Assembly: GCF_003123745.1 (NCBI RefSeq)
Contig: NZ_QETB01000005.1
Coordinates: 1 to 64,000 of the forward strand
DNA from: Ancrocorticia populi
GTDB taxonomy: Bacteria; Actinomycetota; Actinomycetes; Actinomycetales; Actinomycetaceae
DNA length: 64,000 nt
Reading direction: 5' to 3'
Shown here: one piece after another, positions 16,971-26,527 of the stretch
Layout of the letters: each line of letters begins with the position of its first letter
How positions within the stretch are numbered: the first letter of the stretch is position 1
Program-made: the position numbers and the translations under genes
Notes under the pieces: generated by a model
What the model was told of the DNA's origin: nothing
Database searches by the model: none
What the model saw: the letters and a program-made list of their open reading frames with translations, nothing else

Positions 16971-18097
16971 TCGCCCATACACGTGCCTACATGCCGCGCG
17001 GCCGATAGCCACGGGTGATCCAGTGGGACCGTTTTCAGGTTTCCCGCAACGTCGTCGAGTGGGACTGGCACGGCGGCCTGACTTTGGGAGGCGACGGTGA
17101 CGCCGTAGTGGCCATCGGCCACCAGATCGGCACCGGCGCCACCAAGAATGGTTCCGAGCAGGCGATCCTCGGCGTCGGGTGTGCCGCCGCGCTGGACGTA
17201 GCCCAGAACGGTCACGCGCGATTCTAGGCCGGTGGCTGCTTCTAGCGCTTCGGCTAGCTTGAAGGCGTTGCCGCGGTGAGAGGCAATCACAGAGTTGCGG
17301 TGGGATTTCGCGGCATTCTTAGCCTCGGGGCTGCCCGCGCCCTTGACCAGTGCTTCAGCTGCGGCCAGATCCGCCGAATCCTGATGATCGCGCGCTCCTT
17401 CGGCAACGGCCACAACGGAGAAGCTGTGTCCCGAGGCGGCACGCTTTCGCACGGAATCTGCGATGGCGTCAACGGAGTAGGGGATTTCGGGCAGCAGGAT
17501 GATGTCCGCTCCGCCCGCGATCCCGGCGCCCAGCGCGAGCCAGCCTGCCTTGTGTCCCATGATCTCCACAACGATCACGCGGTGGTGGCTGTGGGCGGTG
17601 GAATGAAGGCGATCAATGGCCTCCGTGGCAATGCCGAGCGCGGTAGAGAATCCGAAGCTCGTCTCTGTATGTGCGATGTCATTATCAATGGTCTTCGGCA
17701 GGTGAATAACGTTGAGCCCGGCCTGAGCTAGGCGATTCGCGTTCTTCGCCGTGCCGCCTCCGCCGATGCACACCAAGCCATCTAGCCCGTCCTTCTCGCA
17801 GTTTTCGATGATCGTAGGAATCATGTCCTTCGTTTCATCGCCCACGCGCATCTTGTGCACCTTGTCTCGGGAGGTTCCCAAGATGGTGCCGCCCACGGTG
17901 AGGATCCCTGACATAGATGACGAATCCAGCTCCACATAGCGATTCTCAGCCAGTCCGCGGATTCCGTCCTGGAAGCCAACCAGCTCCATTCCGTGGTGGC
18001 CAATAGCCGCCTTCCCGAAACCGCGAATCGCGGCGTTGAGCCCGGGGCTGTCTCCGCCAGCCGTGAGAATACCTACGCGTTTTGCCTTCTTGGCCAT
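16967..18097 (-). CDS. pfkA: 6-phosphofructokinase
   Basis: This 376-residue glycolytic enzyme phosphorylates fructose 6-phosphate. GGDSPG (residues 14-19) and PKTIDNDI with the catalytic Asp138 and Asp140 are conserved, as is [22 protein letters not shown]. The donor-site loop is GGGGT (112-116), with Gly where E. coli PfkA has Asp103 and Gly104, together with Lys135 in PKTIDND. The Gly104/Lys124 pairing is characteristic of one actinobacterial and clostridial group of probably ATP-dependent enzymes, but pyrophosphate use cannot be excluded. The start ATG has GAGGAGG upstream. An in-frame start at 18151 was rejected. Confidence 0.94.
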   Translation of the reverse strand: MAKKAKRVGILTAGGDSPGLNAAIRGFGKAAIGHHGMELVGFQDGIRGLAENRYVELDSSSMSGILTVGGTILGTSRDKVHKMRVGDETKDMIPTIIENCEKDGLDGLVCIGGGGTAKNANRLAQAGLNVIHLPKTIDNDIAHTETSFGFSTALGIATEAIDRLHSTAHSHHRVIVVEIMGHKAGWLALGAGIAGGADIILLPEIPYSVDAIADSVRKRAASGHSFSVVAVAEGARDHQDSADLAAAEALVKGAGSPEAKNAAKSHRNSVIASHRGNAFKLAEALEAATGLESRVTVLGYVQRGGTPDAEDRLLGTILGGAGADLVADGHYGVTVASQSQAAVPVPLDDVAGNLKTVPLDHPWLSAARHVGTCMGD

Positions 18098-18292
18098 ATG
18101 TTCCTCCTCGGTTACAGTGACCCAGATTACCGTAAGGTGGGGTTGCCCCATACACCTCTGGGCGCGTATGCGCAGGAATTTGCATCGATTTGGCTATCGC
18201 CGAAAATCCTTGAGCGATGATGTGGGATCCCGTATGTTGTTTCGCTGTACATGCGAGCTATGCGCTGTCGGGGCAGGCAGCGGAAGGAAGCT

Positions 18293-19972
18293 GTGAGTTC
18301 TGAGCAACGTGAATCAACCGAATTTGATGGGTTCACCCTAGAAGGTGCATCCGCGCGGAAGACCAAGCCAAAACGCCACAGGCGCCGCTTTAGCCGCAAA
18401 TCGCACGATCACCCGGCTCCTGATTCCGCCGTTCGCCGCGCTACGGCGGCCTCCGCGCTAGGAAACGCGACGGAGTGGTATGACTACGGTATCTACGCGG
18501 TTGCTACAAGCTACATCGCCTCGCACTTCTTCGCGGGCTTTTCGAATGCAACGCTGCTGACTCTGGCCACATTCGCGATCTCGTTCCTTGTTCGCCCCAT
18601 TGGCGGCCTTGTATGGGGCCCGCTGGGGGACCGGCTGGGGCGCAAGACCGTGCTAGCCACCACCATTCTTATGATGTCCGGCGCAACATTCCTCATCGGC
18701 GTGCTCCCCACTGTGGATCAGGTGGGGATCCTCGCCCCGATCCTGCTCATCACCCTGCGCCTTGTTCAGGGATTCTCCACAGGCGGCGAATATGGCGGGG
18801 CGGCCACCTATATGGCCGAATACGCTCCCGATCACCGTCGCGGCTTCTTCGGCTCCTTCTTGGAGTTCGGAACCATTGCCGGGTTCGCACTGGGCACCGG
18901 ACTGATGCTGCTTATGGAGGTTGCGCTCACGCCGGACCAGATGAGCGCGTTTGGATGGCGTATCCCCTTCCTGCTCGCCGCGCCGATCGGCCTCGTGGGC
19001 TTCTACCTTCGCTCACGGCTTGATGACACTCCGGTATTTACGGAGCTGGACGGAGCTTCGGCTGCGTCAACAACAGATGGCGATGGCGATCCAGAAGCCG
19101 ATTCTCCCGAAACAGACTCAGCACCGGGAATCATCGGTCTGATCCGCGATCACTGGCGCACCATGCTGATGATGTCAGGGCTGGTTATCGCCGTAAACGT
19201 TGTCAATTACACCCTGCTCACCTACATGCCCACCTATCTGAACCACCAGATCGGGCTGAGTTCAACCATGGGGCTCACGGTTGTGCTGATCGGGCAGCTA
19301 GCAATGATGGCATTGATGCCGATTGTGGGACGGGTTTCGGATCATACGGGCCGCAAGCCGGTCTGGTACTTCTCGCTCGCCGCGCTAACACTCATGGCGA
19401 TTCCGATGTTTAAGTTGATCGGATTCAACTTCGGGTTCGCGATCGTTGGTTTCGCAGCGCTGGCGTTGCTCTACATCCCGCAGCTATCCACAATCACCGC
19501 GACGTTCCCCTCGCTTTTCCCAACGCAGGCCCGCTACTCCGGTTTTGCTATCACCTACAATGTGGCAACCTCGATCTTTGGCGGAACGGCGGCGATGGTG
19601 AATGAGTGGGCCATCGGAGTTACTGGGGACATAGCGTTCCCCGCCTACTACATGATGGCGGCCTGCCTGATCGGGCTCGCTTGTGTGTGGTACATGCCGG
19701 AAACTGCTGGGGCATCGCTACGTGGCACCGCCGTGCCTGGTACTTTGGGCAGCGCCGTCGCGGACGGCTCGCCCGCCGAGAGGGCTCTTGAAGAGTGCCG
19801 TCAGCCCGAGCAACGCGGCATGGAAGAGCACGAGATGCTTGAAGCGACACAACAAGCCATCGAGGAGGCGGAGGCATTCGCCGAAGCCGTTGCTGCGATT
19901 CATGAAGAAGCGGCTCAGGACGAAGCGGCTCAGGACGAAGCAGGGGAGCAGCCGGCACCAACCGTGAGTTAA
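18293..19972 (+). CDS. MFS transporter, ProP-like (MHS family)
   Basis: The protein is about 559 residues from a GTG at 18293 with GGAAGGAA upstream. The metabolite:H+ symporter signature GNATEWYDYGIYAVATSYIASHFF starts the first helix, and GDRLGRKTVLATTILMM is the MFS loop 2-3 motif. GFSTGGEYGGAATYMAEYAP is typical of ProP, KgtP and ShiA carriers. Twelve helices are predicted. The C-terminus is an unusual 70-residue acidic helical tail containing a tandem repeat. A compatible solute or organic acid substrate is likely but not established. Confidence 0.88.
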   Translation: MSSEQRESTEFDGFTLEGASARKTKPKRHRRRFSRKSHDHPAPDSAVRRATAASALGNATEWYDYGIYAVATSYIASHFFAGFSNATLLTLATFAISFLVRPIGGLVWGPLGDRLGRKTVLATTILMMSGATFLIGVLPTVDQVGILAPILLITLRLVQGFSTGGEYGGAATYMAEYAPDHRRGFFGSFLEFGTIAGFALGTGLMLLMEVALTPDQMSAFGWRIPFLLAAPIGLVGFYLRSRLDDTPVFTELDGASAASTTDGDGDPEADSPETDSAPGIIGLIRDHWRTMLMMSGLVIAVNVVNYTLLTYMPTYLNHQIGLSSTMGLTVVLIGQLAMMALMPIVGRVSDHTGRKPVWYFSLAALTLMAIPMFKLIGFNFGFAIVGFAALALLYIPQLSTITATFPSLFPTQARYSGFAITYNVATSIFGGTAAMVNEWAIGVTGDIAFPAYYMMAACLIGLACVWYMPETAGASLRGTAVPGTLGSAVADGSPAERALEECRQPEQRGMEEHEMLEATQQAIEEAEAFAEAVAAIHEEAAQDEAAQDEAGEQPAPTVS

Positions 19973-19984
19973 GCTACGCTTCAG

Positions 19985-20006
19985 TAACTTACTCGAAAGT
20001 AAGTTA
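19985..20006. promoter_or_regulatory. Operator candidate for bioYMN, TAACTTACT-N4-AGTAAGTTA
   Basis: Perfect 9-bp arms with a CGAA spacer end 10 bp before the bioY start codon. A repressor bound here would block initiation. Biotin transport operons are commonly controlled by BirA or by the TetR-type BioQ in actinobacteria. Which one acts here is not known, and neither gene is in the window. Confidence 0.65.
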
Positions 20007-20016
20007 TGCTAGCTGT

Positions 20017-20598
20017 ATGACCCAGACACGAACTGTTGTGACTCATACACGTGCTAACGTCGCGCTCATCTCAGTGTTTGCCGCGCTCATCGCCGTGAGT
20101 GCGCTGATCCCGGGGTTCATGATCGGCCCGGTTCCGTTCGTTATGACGATCGTTATCGTGCTGCTGGCACCGATGATCCTCGGCACCCGGGACGGACTGC
20201 TTGCCAACCTCCTGTACGTTGTTGCTGGTGCGGCGGGCCTCCCGATCTTTTCCGGGGGCGCGAGCGGATTCGGCGTTCTGGCCGGGCCCACGGGAGGCTA
20301 CCTCGTTGGTTACGTTGTGGCGCCGCTGGTGGCCGGGCCCATCGCCACGTTCGTTTTGCGGCGCTGGCCCGTTGGCCTCGGCGGCCTCCTCGGCCTAGCG
20401 GTCGCGGGCCTCGGTGGCCTAGCAGGAATCCACGCCGTGGGAGTTGCCGGCCTCATGATCAACGCCGGCATGGGCCTGAACGCGGCCCTTGTCACCACCG
20501 CCGGTTTCGTGGGATTCGACCTCATCAAGGTGGCCGTGGCGGCCGTGCTTGCCCTAGCGATCGTCCGCGCCTTCCCCCGCTTGCTGGCGGCGCGATGA
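20017..20598 (+). CDS. bioY: Biotin transporter S component BioY
   Basis: This 193-residue, six-helix membrane protein carries BioY hallmarks: MIGPVPFVMTIVIVLLAPMILG and AGAAGLPIFSGGASGFGVLAGPTGGYLVGYVVAPL. It binds biotin in the membrane and works with the energy-coupling module encoded by the next two genes. The stop overlaps the bioM start (ATGA), so the three genes are one operon. A perfect inverted repeat lies directly upstream. Confidence 0.93.
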   Translation: MTQTRTVVTHTRANVALISVFAALIAVSALIPGFMIGPVPFVMTIVIVLLAPMILGTRDGLLANLLYVVAGAAGLPIFSGGASGFGVLAGPTGGYLVGYVVAPLVAGPIATFVLRRWPVGLGGLLGLAVAGLGGLAGIHAVGVAGLMINAGMGLNAALVTTAGFVGFDLIKVAVAAVLALAIVRAFPRLLAAR

Positions 20599-21302
20599 TC
20601 CAGCTGGAAGGCGTCAAGGTTGAGGTCCCGGACTTCGCCTCGCAGGTACGTGGGGCTTCAAAAGAGCTCCTCGCGGACATCAACCTAGCCTTCACCGAGC
20701 AACGGATCGCCCTGATAGGCTCCAACGGCTCGGGCAAATCCACTCTCCTGAAGCTCCTCAACGGGCTCATTCTCCCCAGCGCTGGCCAGGTCACCGTACT
20801 GGGCCTCGATACGCGCCCCCACGGCAAGGACGTGCGCCGCCGGGTTGGATACGTCTTCACGGATCCTTCGGCCCAGTTGGTGATGTCCACGCCTTTGGAC
20901 GATATCCAGTTGTCCCTGCGCACCTTGATTTCGGATAAGGATTTACGACGACGTCGAGCCCTTGCCCTCCTAGCCGAACGCGGGCTATCCGAACTGGCGG
21001 ATCAGTCCATCTACGATCTATCGGGGGGAGAGCGTCAGCTCGTTTCACTGACCACCGTGCTGGCCGTGGAACCCGAGATCATCGTGGCGGACGAGCCAAC
21101 AACGCTACTAGACCTTCGCAACCGTCTTACCCTGCGCCGGGCGTTCGCACAGCTGCCCCAGCAGCTCATAGTTTCCACGCACGATCTGGAGCTCGCGGCG
21201 GAGATGGACAGGGTGATCTGGCTTGAAGGCGGGCGGGTTGTGGCTGACGGAGCCCCCGCTGCAGTGATCCCGCAGTACGAGGAAGCAATGGCGCTCGTAT
21301 GA
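20595..21302 (+). CDS. bioM: Biotin ECF transporter ATPase BioM
   Basis: This 235-residue ABC ATPase has Walker A GSNGSGKST (about residues 41-50), the signature LSGGERQL (about 143-150), Walker B EIIVADEPTTLLD and the H-loop STHD. The length fits a single-domain EcfA/BioM. It powers BioY together with BioN. The start overlaps the bioY stop and the stop overlaps the bioN start. Confidence 0.92.
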   Translation: MIQLEGVKVEVPDFASQVRGASKELLADINLAFTEQRIALIGSNGSGKSTLLKLLNGLILPSAGQVTVLGLDTRPHGKDVRRRVGYVFTDPSAQLVMSTPLDDIQLSLRTLISDKDLRRRRALALLAERGLSELADQSIYDLSGGERQLVSLTTVLAVEPEIIVADEPTTLLDLRNRLTLRRAFAQLPQQLIVSTHDLELAAEMDRVIWLEGGRVVADGAPAAVIPQYEEAMALV

Positions 21303-21901
21303 AACTCTTGGGACAGTACCGAGCGGGTAACAGCCTCATGCACCGGGCACCCGTGTGGGCCAAGTACCTGCTCATGGCGCTCATCGGGATCGTCCCATTT
21401 TTCATTGGCAGCATATGGGTGAGCGCCCTTGCACTAACGCTCGCGATTGCCCTGCTTCTCTTTGGAGCGCACATACCGGCGCGAGTAGCCCTTTCCTTGC
21501 CGTGGATGCTCATCGTCATGATGGCCGCCCTCATCGTGTATCACGGCTTCGTCTCCACTCCGATGCGCGGCGTGCTCTACGCCGTCAACGTCACCACAAT
21601 CATGTATTTGGCTCGCATCGTCACGTGGACAACCACGAGCAACGCCCTCATGGATAGCATTGCCAGGGCCGCCCGCCCACTTCGGGTTTGCGGTGCAAAC
21701 CCGGAGGCGATCGCTCTGGCGTTCGCACTCATGTGGCGCTCGATCCCATACATCTTCGATTTGTTCGGATCGGTGCGGGATTCGGCCCGAGCTAGGGGCT
21801 TGAGAGGGCTCTCTCCGCGATTCCTTATCCCCGCCGTGGTCCAGGCTGTTGGCTTCGGGCTTGCCACCTCGGATGCGCTGCGCGCTCGGGGCCTCGAATA
21901 G
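21299..21901 (+). CDS. bioN: Biotin ECF transporter transmembrane component BioN
   Basis: This 200-residue membrane protein has about five helices. It carries the EcfT-type coupling motif in RDSARARGLRGLSPRF and a second in SDALRARGLE at the C-terminus, two Ala-Arg-Gly sites that contact the ATPase. It completes the BioYMN transporter. The gene begins inside the last codons of bioM (ATGA overlap). The convergent mgtE gene ends 3 bp after its stop. Confidence 0.91.
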   Translation: MKLLGQYRAGNSLMHRAPVWAKYLLMALIGIVPFFIGSIWVSALALTLAIALLLFGAHIPARVALSLPWMLIVMMAALIVYHGFVSTPMRGVLYAVNVTTIMYLARIVTWTTTSNALMDSIARAARPLRVCGANPEAIALAFALMWRSIPYIFDLFGSVRDSARARGLRGLSPRFLIPAVVQAVGFGLATSDALRARGLE

Positions 21902-21904
21902 GGC

Positions 21905-23260
21905 TTAGATTCCCAGAACGGCCTTAGCGATCACGAAGTAGATGATGAGTCCGCTCGCATCAGTGAACGTGGAGATGAACGGGTTGGAAAACACTGCGGG
22001 ATCTGCGTGAATGGCCTTGGCTAGCAGCGGCATGCATCCGCCGATCGTGGCGGCAACGGTACACACGGCTAACAGGGTGAGGCCGATAACGGTCCCGATG
22101 TTCCACCCGAAAATGGCACCGGTAATCACGAAGCCGAGCACTCCTAAGAGCAGCCCGAGGAAGAAACCCACCCGTACCTCGCGCCCGGCCACGCGCCACA
22201 CATCTGAGGAGTGAACATCGCCAAGCGCCAACGCTCGCGTGACCGTGGTGGCGGCTTGATTGCCCGTGTTACCGCCCGTTCCGATGAGGAGCGGCACGAA
22301 CAGGCTGAGCGCGGTCACCTGAGCTAGGGTCGCCTCGAAAACGGAGAGGACCTGGACGGTGAGCGAGGCGCCCACTGCGAGGACCAGTAGCCACACCACG
22401 CGGGATCGGGCAATGTGCAAGATGGGAGTGGAGAGGTAGGGGCGCCGAAGGTCTTCTGTTCCGCCTTGGCGGGCAGCATCTTGGCTTTCTTCGTATTCGA
22501 GGATGCGTGCGGCGTCGTCGATCGTAAAAATCCCAACAAGCCGAGCCTCGGAATCAACCACCGGCATAGCCAAGAACCCAAGGTCCGTGAGGCGGCGAGC
22601 CGCCGATTCGTCGCTTTCGGTGGCCCCAACCATCTCTGGGTCCTCCATGAGGGAGCTAAGGATCTCCTCGTTCCCGGCCACCAACAGATCCTTGAGCTCA
22701 ACCACCCCGATCACAACGCGGCTGGAATTCACCACTGGGATTGTGTACACCGTTTCGGCGTCTGCTGCGCGCTCGCGTACCCGGGCGATGGTCTGGGCAA
22801 CCGTGAAATCGCCGTGCGCACTCACGAACTCGGGGCTCATGCGCCGGCCAACTGAATCCTTGGGGTAGCCCAAAACGGAGGCGGTCAGGCGGCGCTCGTC
22901 AGGGGACAGGCCGTGGAGCAGGCGCCCGGCCACAGTTGCCGGAAGCTCGTCCATTAGCCACACGCGATCGTCCGGGTCCAACCCCTCGAAGAGGGTCATG
23001 ACCTCTTCATCGCGCAGGCCGCCCATCAGTTCGCCCTGAACCACCGGGTCCAGCGATTCGAACACGTCAAGTGCGTCATCCTTGGGCAGGAGCCGGTAGG
23101 CAACGGCGCGTTGCTTGGTGGAGAGCCGCTCCAAAACGGTCACGGCTTCGGCCACGGAGATCGGGGCAATCTCGTGGGCGGCCGTCTTTAGGTCATTGTC
23201 TGCAAGGGCGGAGCGCAGGGCTTCCGTGACATCGTTGAGGTCAACTTCTACGCGCGTCAT
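21905..23260 (-). CDS. mgtE: Magnesium transporter MgtE
   Basis: The protein has 451 residues with full MgtE architecture. It starts with an N-terminal helical superhelix (about residues 1-130, with MGGLRDEEVMTLFEGLDPDDRVWLMDELPA). A CBS-domain pair follows (TIPVVNSSRVVIGVVELKDLL; LAMPVVDSEARLVGIFTIDDAARIL), then five C-terminal helices with LLIGTGGNTGNQAATTVTRAL, the pore signature. The N and CBS domains close the channel when Mg2+ is high. The 5' region is long and could form structure. Confidence 0.95.
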   Translation of the reverse strand: MTRVEVDLNDVTEALRSALADNDLKTAAHEIAPISVAEAVTVLERLSTKQRAVAYRLLPKDDALDVFESLDPVVQGELMGGLRDEEVMTLFEGLDPDDRVWLMDELPATVAGRLLHGLSPDERRLTASVLGYPKDSVGRRMSPEFVSAHGDFTVAQTIARVRERAADAETVYTIPVVNSSRVVIGVVELKDLLVAGNEEILSSLMEDPEMVGATESDESAARRLTDLGFLAMPVVDSEARLVGIFTIDDAARILEYEESQDAARQGGTEDLRRPYLSTPILHIARSRVVWLLVLAVGASLTVQVLSVFEATLAQVTALSLFVPLLIGTGGNTGNQAATTVTRALALGDVHSSDVWRVAGREVRVGFFLGLLLGVLGFVITGAIFGWNIGTVIGLTLLAVCTVAATIGGCMPLLAKAIHADPAVFSNPFISTFTDASGLIIYFVIAKAVLGI

Positions 23261-23412
23261 CGGCGTAACTCACTTTCGGGTGGGGCGGGCATGCCGTGGT
23301 GGGCCCCTGCTCCAACCCTCTACCCGCTACAGCGGGCGCAGTGAGATGGCTGGCGAGGTGCCCTTGATCGAATTACTACTGTCACTCGACAATTGAAACC
23401 ACCTCACCTTCC
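23261..23412 (-). promoter_or_regulatory. Structured 5' leader of mgtE, riboswitch candidate
   Basis: The minus-strand RNA upstream of mgtE carries GGUGAGGU (plus 23401-23408) and, 16 nt later, UUGUCGAGUGACAG, both reminiscent of M-box (ykoK) Mg2+ riboswitch elements. A GAGGUG/CACCUC pairing closes this region. CCCGC-UGUA-GCGGG forms a second hairpin, and GC-rich complementary segments follow before the start codon. Spacing is shorter than the known M-box, so it may be a variant or an unrelated structure. Confidence 0.35.
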
Positions 23413-23426
23413 GTGTGCTCATAGAT

Positions 23427-23456
23427 ATGGCGGTGCCCATGTGCAGGCACCGCCAT
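23427..23456 (-). terminator. Hairpin terminator of the copper operon
   Basis: Perfect 11-bp arms ATGGCGGTGCC and GGCACCGCCAT with an 8-nt loop lie 26 bp after the csoR stop. The T run that follows is poor on the minus strand. It separates the copper operon from the mgtE leader. Confidence 0.55.
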
Positions 23457-23481
23457 CAACTCTAACGCGTATTTGCGCGGT

Positions 23482-23781
23482 TTACGACTTCACGAGCCGC
23501 TGGATCGCGCGGGATGCCTCGGTGATCTTCTCATCGCCGGCCTCGGGGCTTTCGCGGGCTGCATCGATCACGCAGGTCTTCATGTGTTCGTCCAGCAGCC
23601 CGAGCGCCACGTTCTCTAGAGCGCTCTTCATCGCACTGATTTGGGTGAGAATATCGATGCAGTACTTATCGTCCTCAACCATGCGATAGATGCCGCGGGC
23701 CTGTCCCTCGATACGCTTGAGGCGTGCCAAGTACTGGTCCTTCTCATGGAGATAGCCGTGCTGATGATGATCTTCGTTCAC
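23482..23781 (-). CDS. csoR: Copper-sensing repressor CsoR
   Basis: This 99-residue, all-helical CsoR/FrmR-family repressor has the Cu(I)-binding triad Cys41, His66 and Cys70 ([13 protein letters not shown]). It lacks the extra residues of nickel or formaldehyde sensors. The start GTG overlaps the copA stop (GTGA), so it is the last gene of copZ-copA-csoR. Cu(I) binding should release it from the palindrome at 26316-26330 and induce export. Confidence 0.93.
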   Translation of the reverse strand: MNEDHHQHGYLHEKDQYLARLKRIEGQARGIYRMVEDDKYCIDILTQISAMKSALENVALGLLDEHMKTCVIDAARESPEAGDEKITEASRAIQRLVKS

Positions 23782-26033
23782 TTGCTTGCCCCTTCCTTGG
23801 AAGCGGTCTCACGAATCACGCTCGTGAAGCCGCGTAGGCGCAGACTGTTCGAGACTACGAATACGCTGGAGAAGGCCATCGCCGCGCCCGCGAGCATCGG
23901 GTTGAGCATTCCGAACGCGGCCAACGGGATCGCCGCCACGTTATAGGCGAAGGCCCAGAAAAGATTGCCCTTGATCGTGCCCAGCGTGCGGCGGGATAGC
24001 CGGATCGCGTCCGTGGCACCCCGTAGATCCCCGCGCACCAGAGTAATGTCCGCGGCCTGAATGGCCACGTCGGTGCCGGTTCCCATGGCCAGGCCCAGAT
24101 CTGCTTGGGCCAGCGCCGCGGCATCATTCACGCCGTCGCCCACCATCGCTACGGCCTTGCCCTGCTGTTGCAGGTCAGTAATCACTTGGGCCTTATCTGC
24201 GGGCAGCACCTCCGCGATCACCTGATCGATAGCCACCTGGCCCGCGATCTGATCGGCCACGGATTGGTTATCGCCCGTCAGGAGGATAGGTGTAAGCCCG
24301 AGGCCCTTGAGCTGGCTGATCGCCTCGGCGGAGGTGTCCTTGACCGTATCGGCCACGGCGATGAGTCCAATTGCGTTTCCGTTCACGGCTACCGTCATGA
24401 CGGTTTTGCCCGCGAGCTTCGTTTTCGCTTCCGCGAGTTCGGCCGGGAGAGTGACGCCTTCGTTTTTACCGACGACGACCTCGCTTCCCTCAACCATCCC
24501 TCGTACGCCGCGTCCCTCTTCATTGGAGAAGTCATTGACCTCGGGTAGCGCGCCGATTTCAGCGTTCGCGGCCTGGGCCACCGCGCGGGCGATGGGGTGC
24601 TCGGAGGCGTTTTCTACCGCGCCGGCCAGAGAGAGAAGTTCCTGGCGGTCCTTCAGTGCAACTACATCGGTGACCGTCATGGTGCCAGTGGTGACCGTGC
24701 CGGTTTTATCTAGCACTATCGTGTCTACCTTGCGGGTGGATTCGAGTACCTCGGGGCCTTTGATGAGGACGCCCATCTGGGCGCCGCGGCCGGTTCCCAC
24801 CAGAAGTGCGGTTGGTGTTGCTAGGCCGAGGGCGCAGGGGCAGGCGATGATCAGCACGGCAACGGCTGCCGTGAAGGCCATGGACCACGAGCCTTCGGCG
24901 ATCATCCAGCCGATCAGCGTGATGACGGCGATCGTGATGACGATCGGAACGAAAATGCCCGAAATCTTGTCCGCTAGACGCTGCACATCGGCCTTGCCGG
25001 ACTGCGCGTCCTCTACCATCTTGGCCATCTGGGCTAGCTGAGTATCGGGGCCCACGCGGGTGGCGCGAACCGTGAGGCGGCCGTTTGCGTTGATAGTTGC
25101 TCCGGTGACGGAATCACCTTCGCCCACTTCAACGGGCACCGATTCGCCGGTCAGCATGGATTGGTCAACGGCGGACTGGCCGGCGGTAATCACGCCGTCC
25201 GTCGCGATCTTCTCGCCCGGACGGACGATGAACTGATCGCCAACGCGCAGATCTTCGATCGGGATAAGGATTTCTTGATCGCCGCGAAGGACGGTCACTT
25301 CCTTGGCTCCCAACTCCATGAGGGCGCGCAGGGCAGCGCCTGCCTCGCGCTTGGACTTCTTCTCGAAGTAGCGTCCTCCCAAAACGAAGGTGGTTACGCC
25401 CGCGGCAACCTCAAGGTAGATGTTGGCCGAGCCGTCCATCCCGTGGGCAGTGAGCTCAAAGGTGTGTGTCATGCCCGGTTCGCCAGCAGTTCCAAAGAAG
25501 AGGGCGTAGAGGGACCAGAGGAAGGCCGCCGATGTTCCGATCGAAATCAGCGTGTCCATCGTGGTGGCGCCGTGGCGGAGGTTCTTCCACGCCACCTTAT
25601 GGAATGGCCATGCTCCCCATACGATCACGGGGGAGGCCAGAGTGAGGGAGAGCCACTGCCAGTTGGTGAACTGGAGGGCTGGAATCATAGCGAGGAGAAT
25701 CACCGGCACTGCGAGGATTGCGGAGATAATGAACCGCTGCCGGAGCGTTTCCAGCTCCAGATCCTTCTCGGTAGCTGGCGCTTCCTCTTCGCCTGCCTTA
25801 GGTGGAGCGGGGAGCGTGGCTCCATACCCGGCATCCTCAACCGTGGTGATGAGCGCGAGGGGATCGTATCCAGACGGTACGTTGACTGCGGCCTTTTCCG
25901 TCGCGTAGTTGACGGTTGCACTGACGCCATCGAGCTTGTTGAGCTTCTTCTCAATGCGGGCGGCGCAGGAGGCGCAGCTCATGCCAGTGATGTCTAGTTC
26001 GATGTTTGTCTCCGCAACGGGGGCCGCTGCCAT
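23778..26033 (-). CDS. copA: Copper-exporting P1B-type ATPase CopA
   Basis: The protein has 751 residues. One N-terminal heavy-metal domain has GMSCASC (Cys20, Cys23). The membrane CPC motif is Cys398-Pro-Cys400 ([13 protein letters not shown]), the phosphorylation motif is DKTGT (Asp442), and [18 protein letters not shown] is the hinge. The CPC and single HMA domain indicate a P1B-1 Cu(I) exporter in the cell membrane. It is preceded by the chaperone gene copZ (35 bp gap) and followed by csoR with overlap. Confidence 0.95.
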   Translation of the reverse strand: MAAAPVAETNIELDITGMSCASCAARIEKKLNKLDGVSATVNYATEKAAVNVPSGYDPLALITTVEDAGYGATLPAPPKAGEEEAPATEKDLELETLRQRFIISAILAVPVILLAMIPALQFTNWQWLSLTLASPVIVWGAWPFHKVAWKNLRHGATTMDTLISIGTSAAFLWSLYALFFGTAGEPGMTHTFELTAHGMDGSANIYLEVAAGVTTFVLGGRYFEKKSKREAGAALRALMELGAKEVTVLRGDQEILIPIEDLRVGDQFIVRPGEKIATDGVITAGQSAVDQSMLTGESVPVEVGEGDSVTGATINANGRLTVRATRVGPDTQLAQMAKMVEDAQSGKADVQRLADKISGIFVPIVITIAVITLIGWMIAEGSWSMAFTAAVAVLIIACPCALGLATPTALLVGTGRGAQMGVLIKGPEVLESTRKVDTIVLDKTGTVTTGTMTVTDVVALKDRQELLSLAGAVENASEHPIARAVAQAANAEIGALPEVNDFSNEEGRGVRGMVEGSEVVVGKNEGVTLPAELAEAKTKLAGKTVMTVAVNGNAIGLIAVADTVKDTSAEAISQLKGLGLTPILLTGDNQSVADQIAGQVAIDQVIAEVLPADKAQVITDLQQQGKAVAMVGDGVNDAAALAQADLGLAMGTGTDVAIQAADITLVRGDLRGATDAIRLSRRTLGTIKGNLFWAFAYNVAAIPLAAFGMLNPMLAGAAMAFSSVFVVSNSLRLRGFTSVIRETASKEGASK

Positions 26034-26068
26034 AATCAGTCCTTTACCTCGCTATGATTCCGTGACGT

Positions 26069-26278
26069 TCAGGCGCGGACGGCCTCGTAGCCGGCTTCGT
26101 CTACGGCTGCCACAACATCGGAATCCTGCAGATCGGAGTCCGAGGTAACGAAGAGCTGGCCGGTCTTGTGGGACACCGAGATGTCGCTGACGCCATCGAT
26201 CTTCTCAACTTCTTCGCGAACGTGGTTCTCGCAATGTCCGCATGTCATGCCGGTGACCTTGTATTCTGCAGTAGCCAT
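26069..26278 (-). CDS. copZ: Copper chaperone CopZ
   Basis: This 69-residue ferredoxin-like heavy-metal-associated domain has GMTCGHC (Cys13, Cys16) as its metal site. It carries Cu(I) in the cytosol to CopA. It is the first gene of the copper operon, with GAAAGGAAG upstream of the ATG and the CsoR-type operator 38 bp before the start. Confidence 0.93.
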   Translation of the reverse strand: MATAEYKVTGMTCGHCENHVREEVEKIDGVSDISVSHKTGQLFVTSDSDLQDSDVVAAVDEAGYEAVRA

Positions 26279-26315
26279 GAGTGGCTTCCTTTCGATAATC
26301 TCATCTGAACGCTTA

Positions 26316-26330
26316 TACCCCTAGGGGGTA
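26316..26330. promoter_or_regulatory. CsoR operator TACCCC-TAG-GGGGTA
   Basis: A perfect 6-bp inverted repeat with a 3-bp centre lies upstream of copZ. It matches the known CsoR box pattern of G/C tracts flanked by TA (TACCCnnnnGGGTA type). Binding by the csoR product is inferred from family knowledge and position. Confidence 0.72.
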
Positions 26331-26527
26331 CCAGTAAATCGAATCTATCGCGCTTGGGATGCTGGGGCAAGCTGGGGCAGGGGTTCCCTCCATCACTCCG
26401 GTGGATCGTGCGAAGGTGAGGATCCGTCGTCGTCGAAAAACCACCGTCCGGATATCTGACGCAAAACCGGGGCTCGCGACGTAGGGTTGTTAGGTAGGTC
26501 ACGAATTTGTAACAGAATTCAGAAACT
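26331..26527. other. Intergenic region between copZ and the sugar ABC operon
   Basis: No gene is seen between the CsoR box and the LacI-type operator of the divergent sugar operon. The leader of that operon (26559-26750) continues the gap and is also free of convincing coding sequence. Confidence 0.5.

Noticed and set aside
23427-23456. Hairpin as part of the mgtE riboswitch
   Set aside because: It lies just after the csoR stop codon and upstream of the M-box-like elements, so it more likely ends the copper operon.
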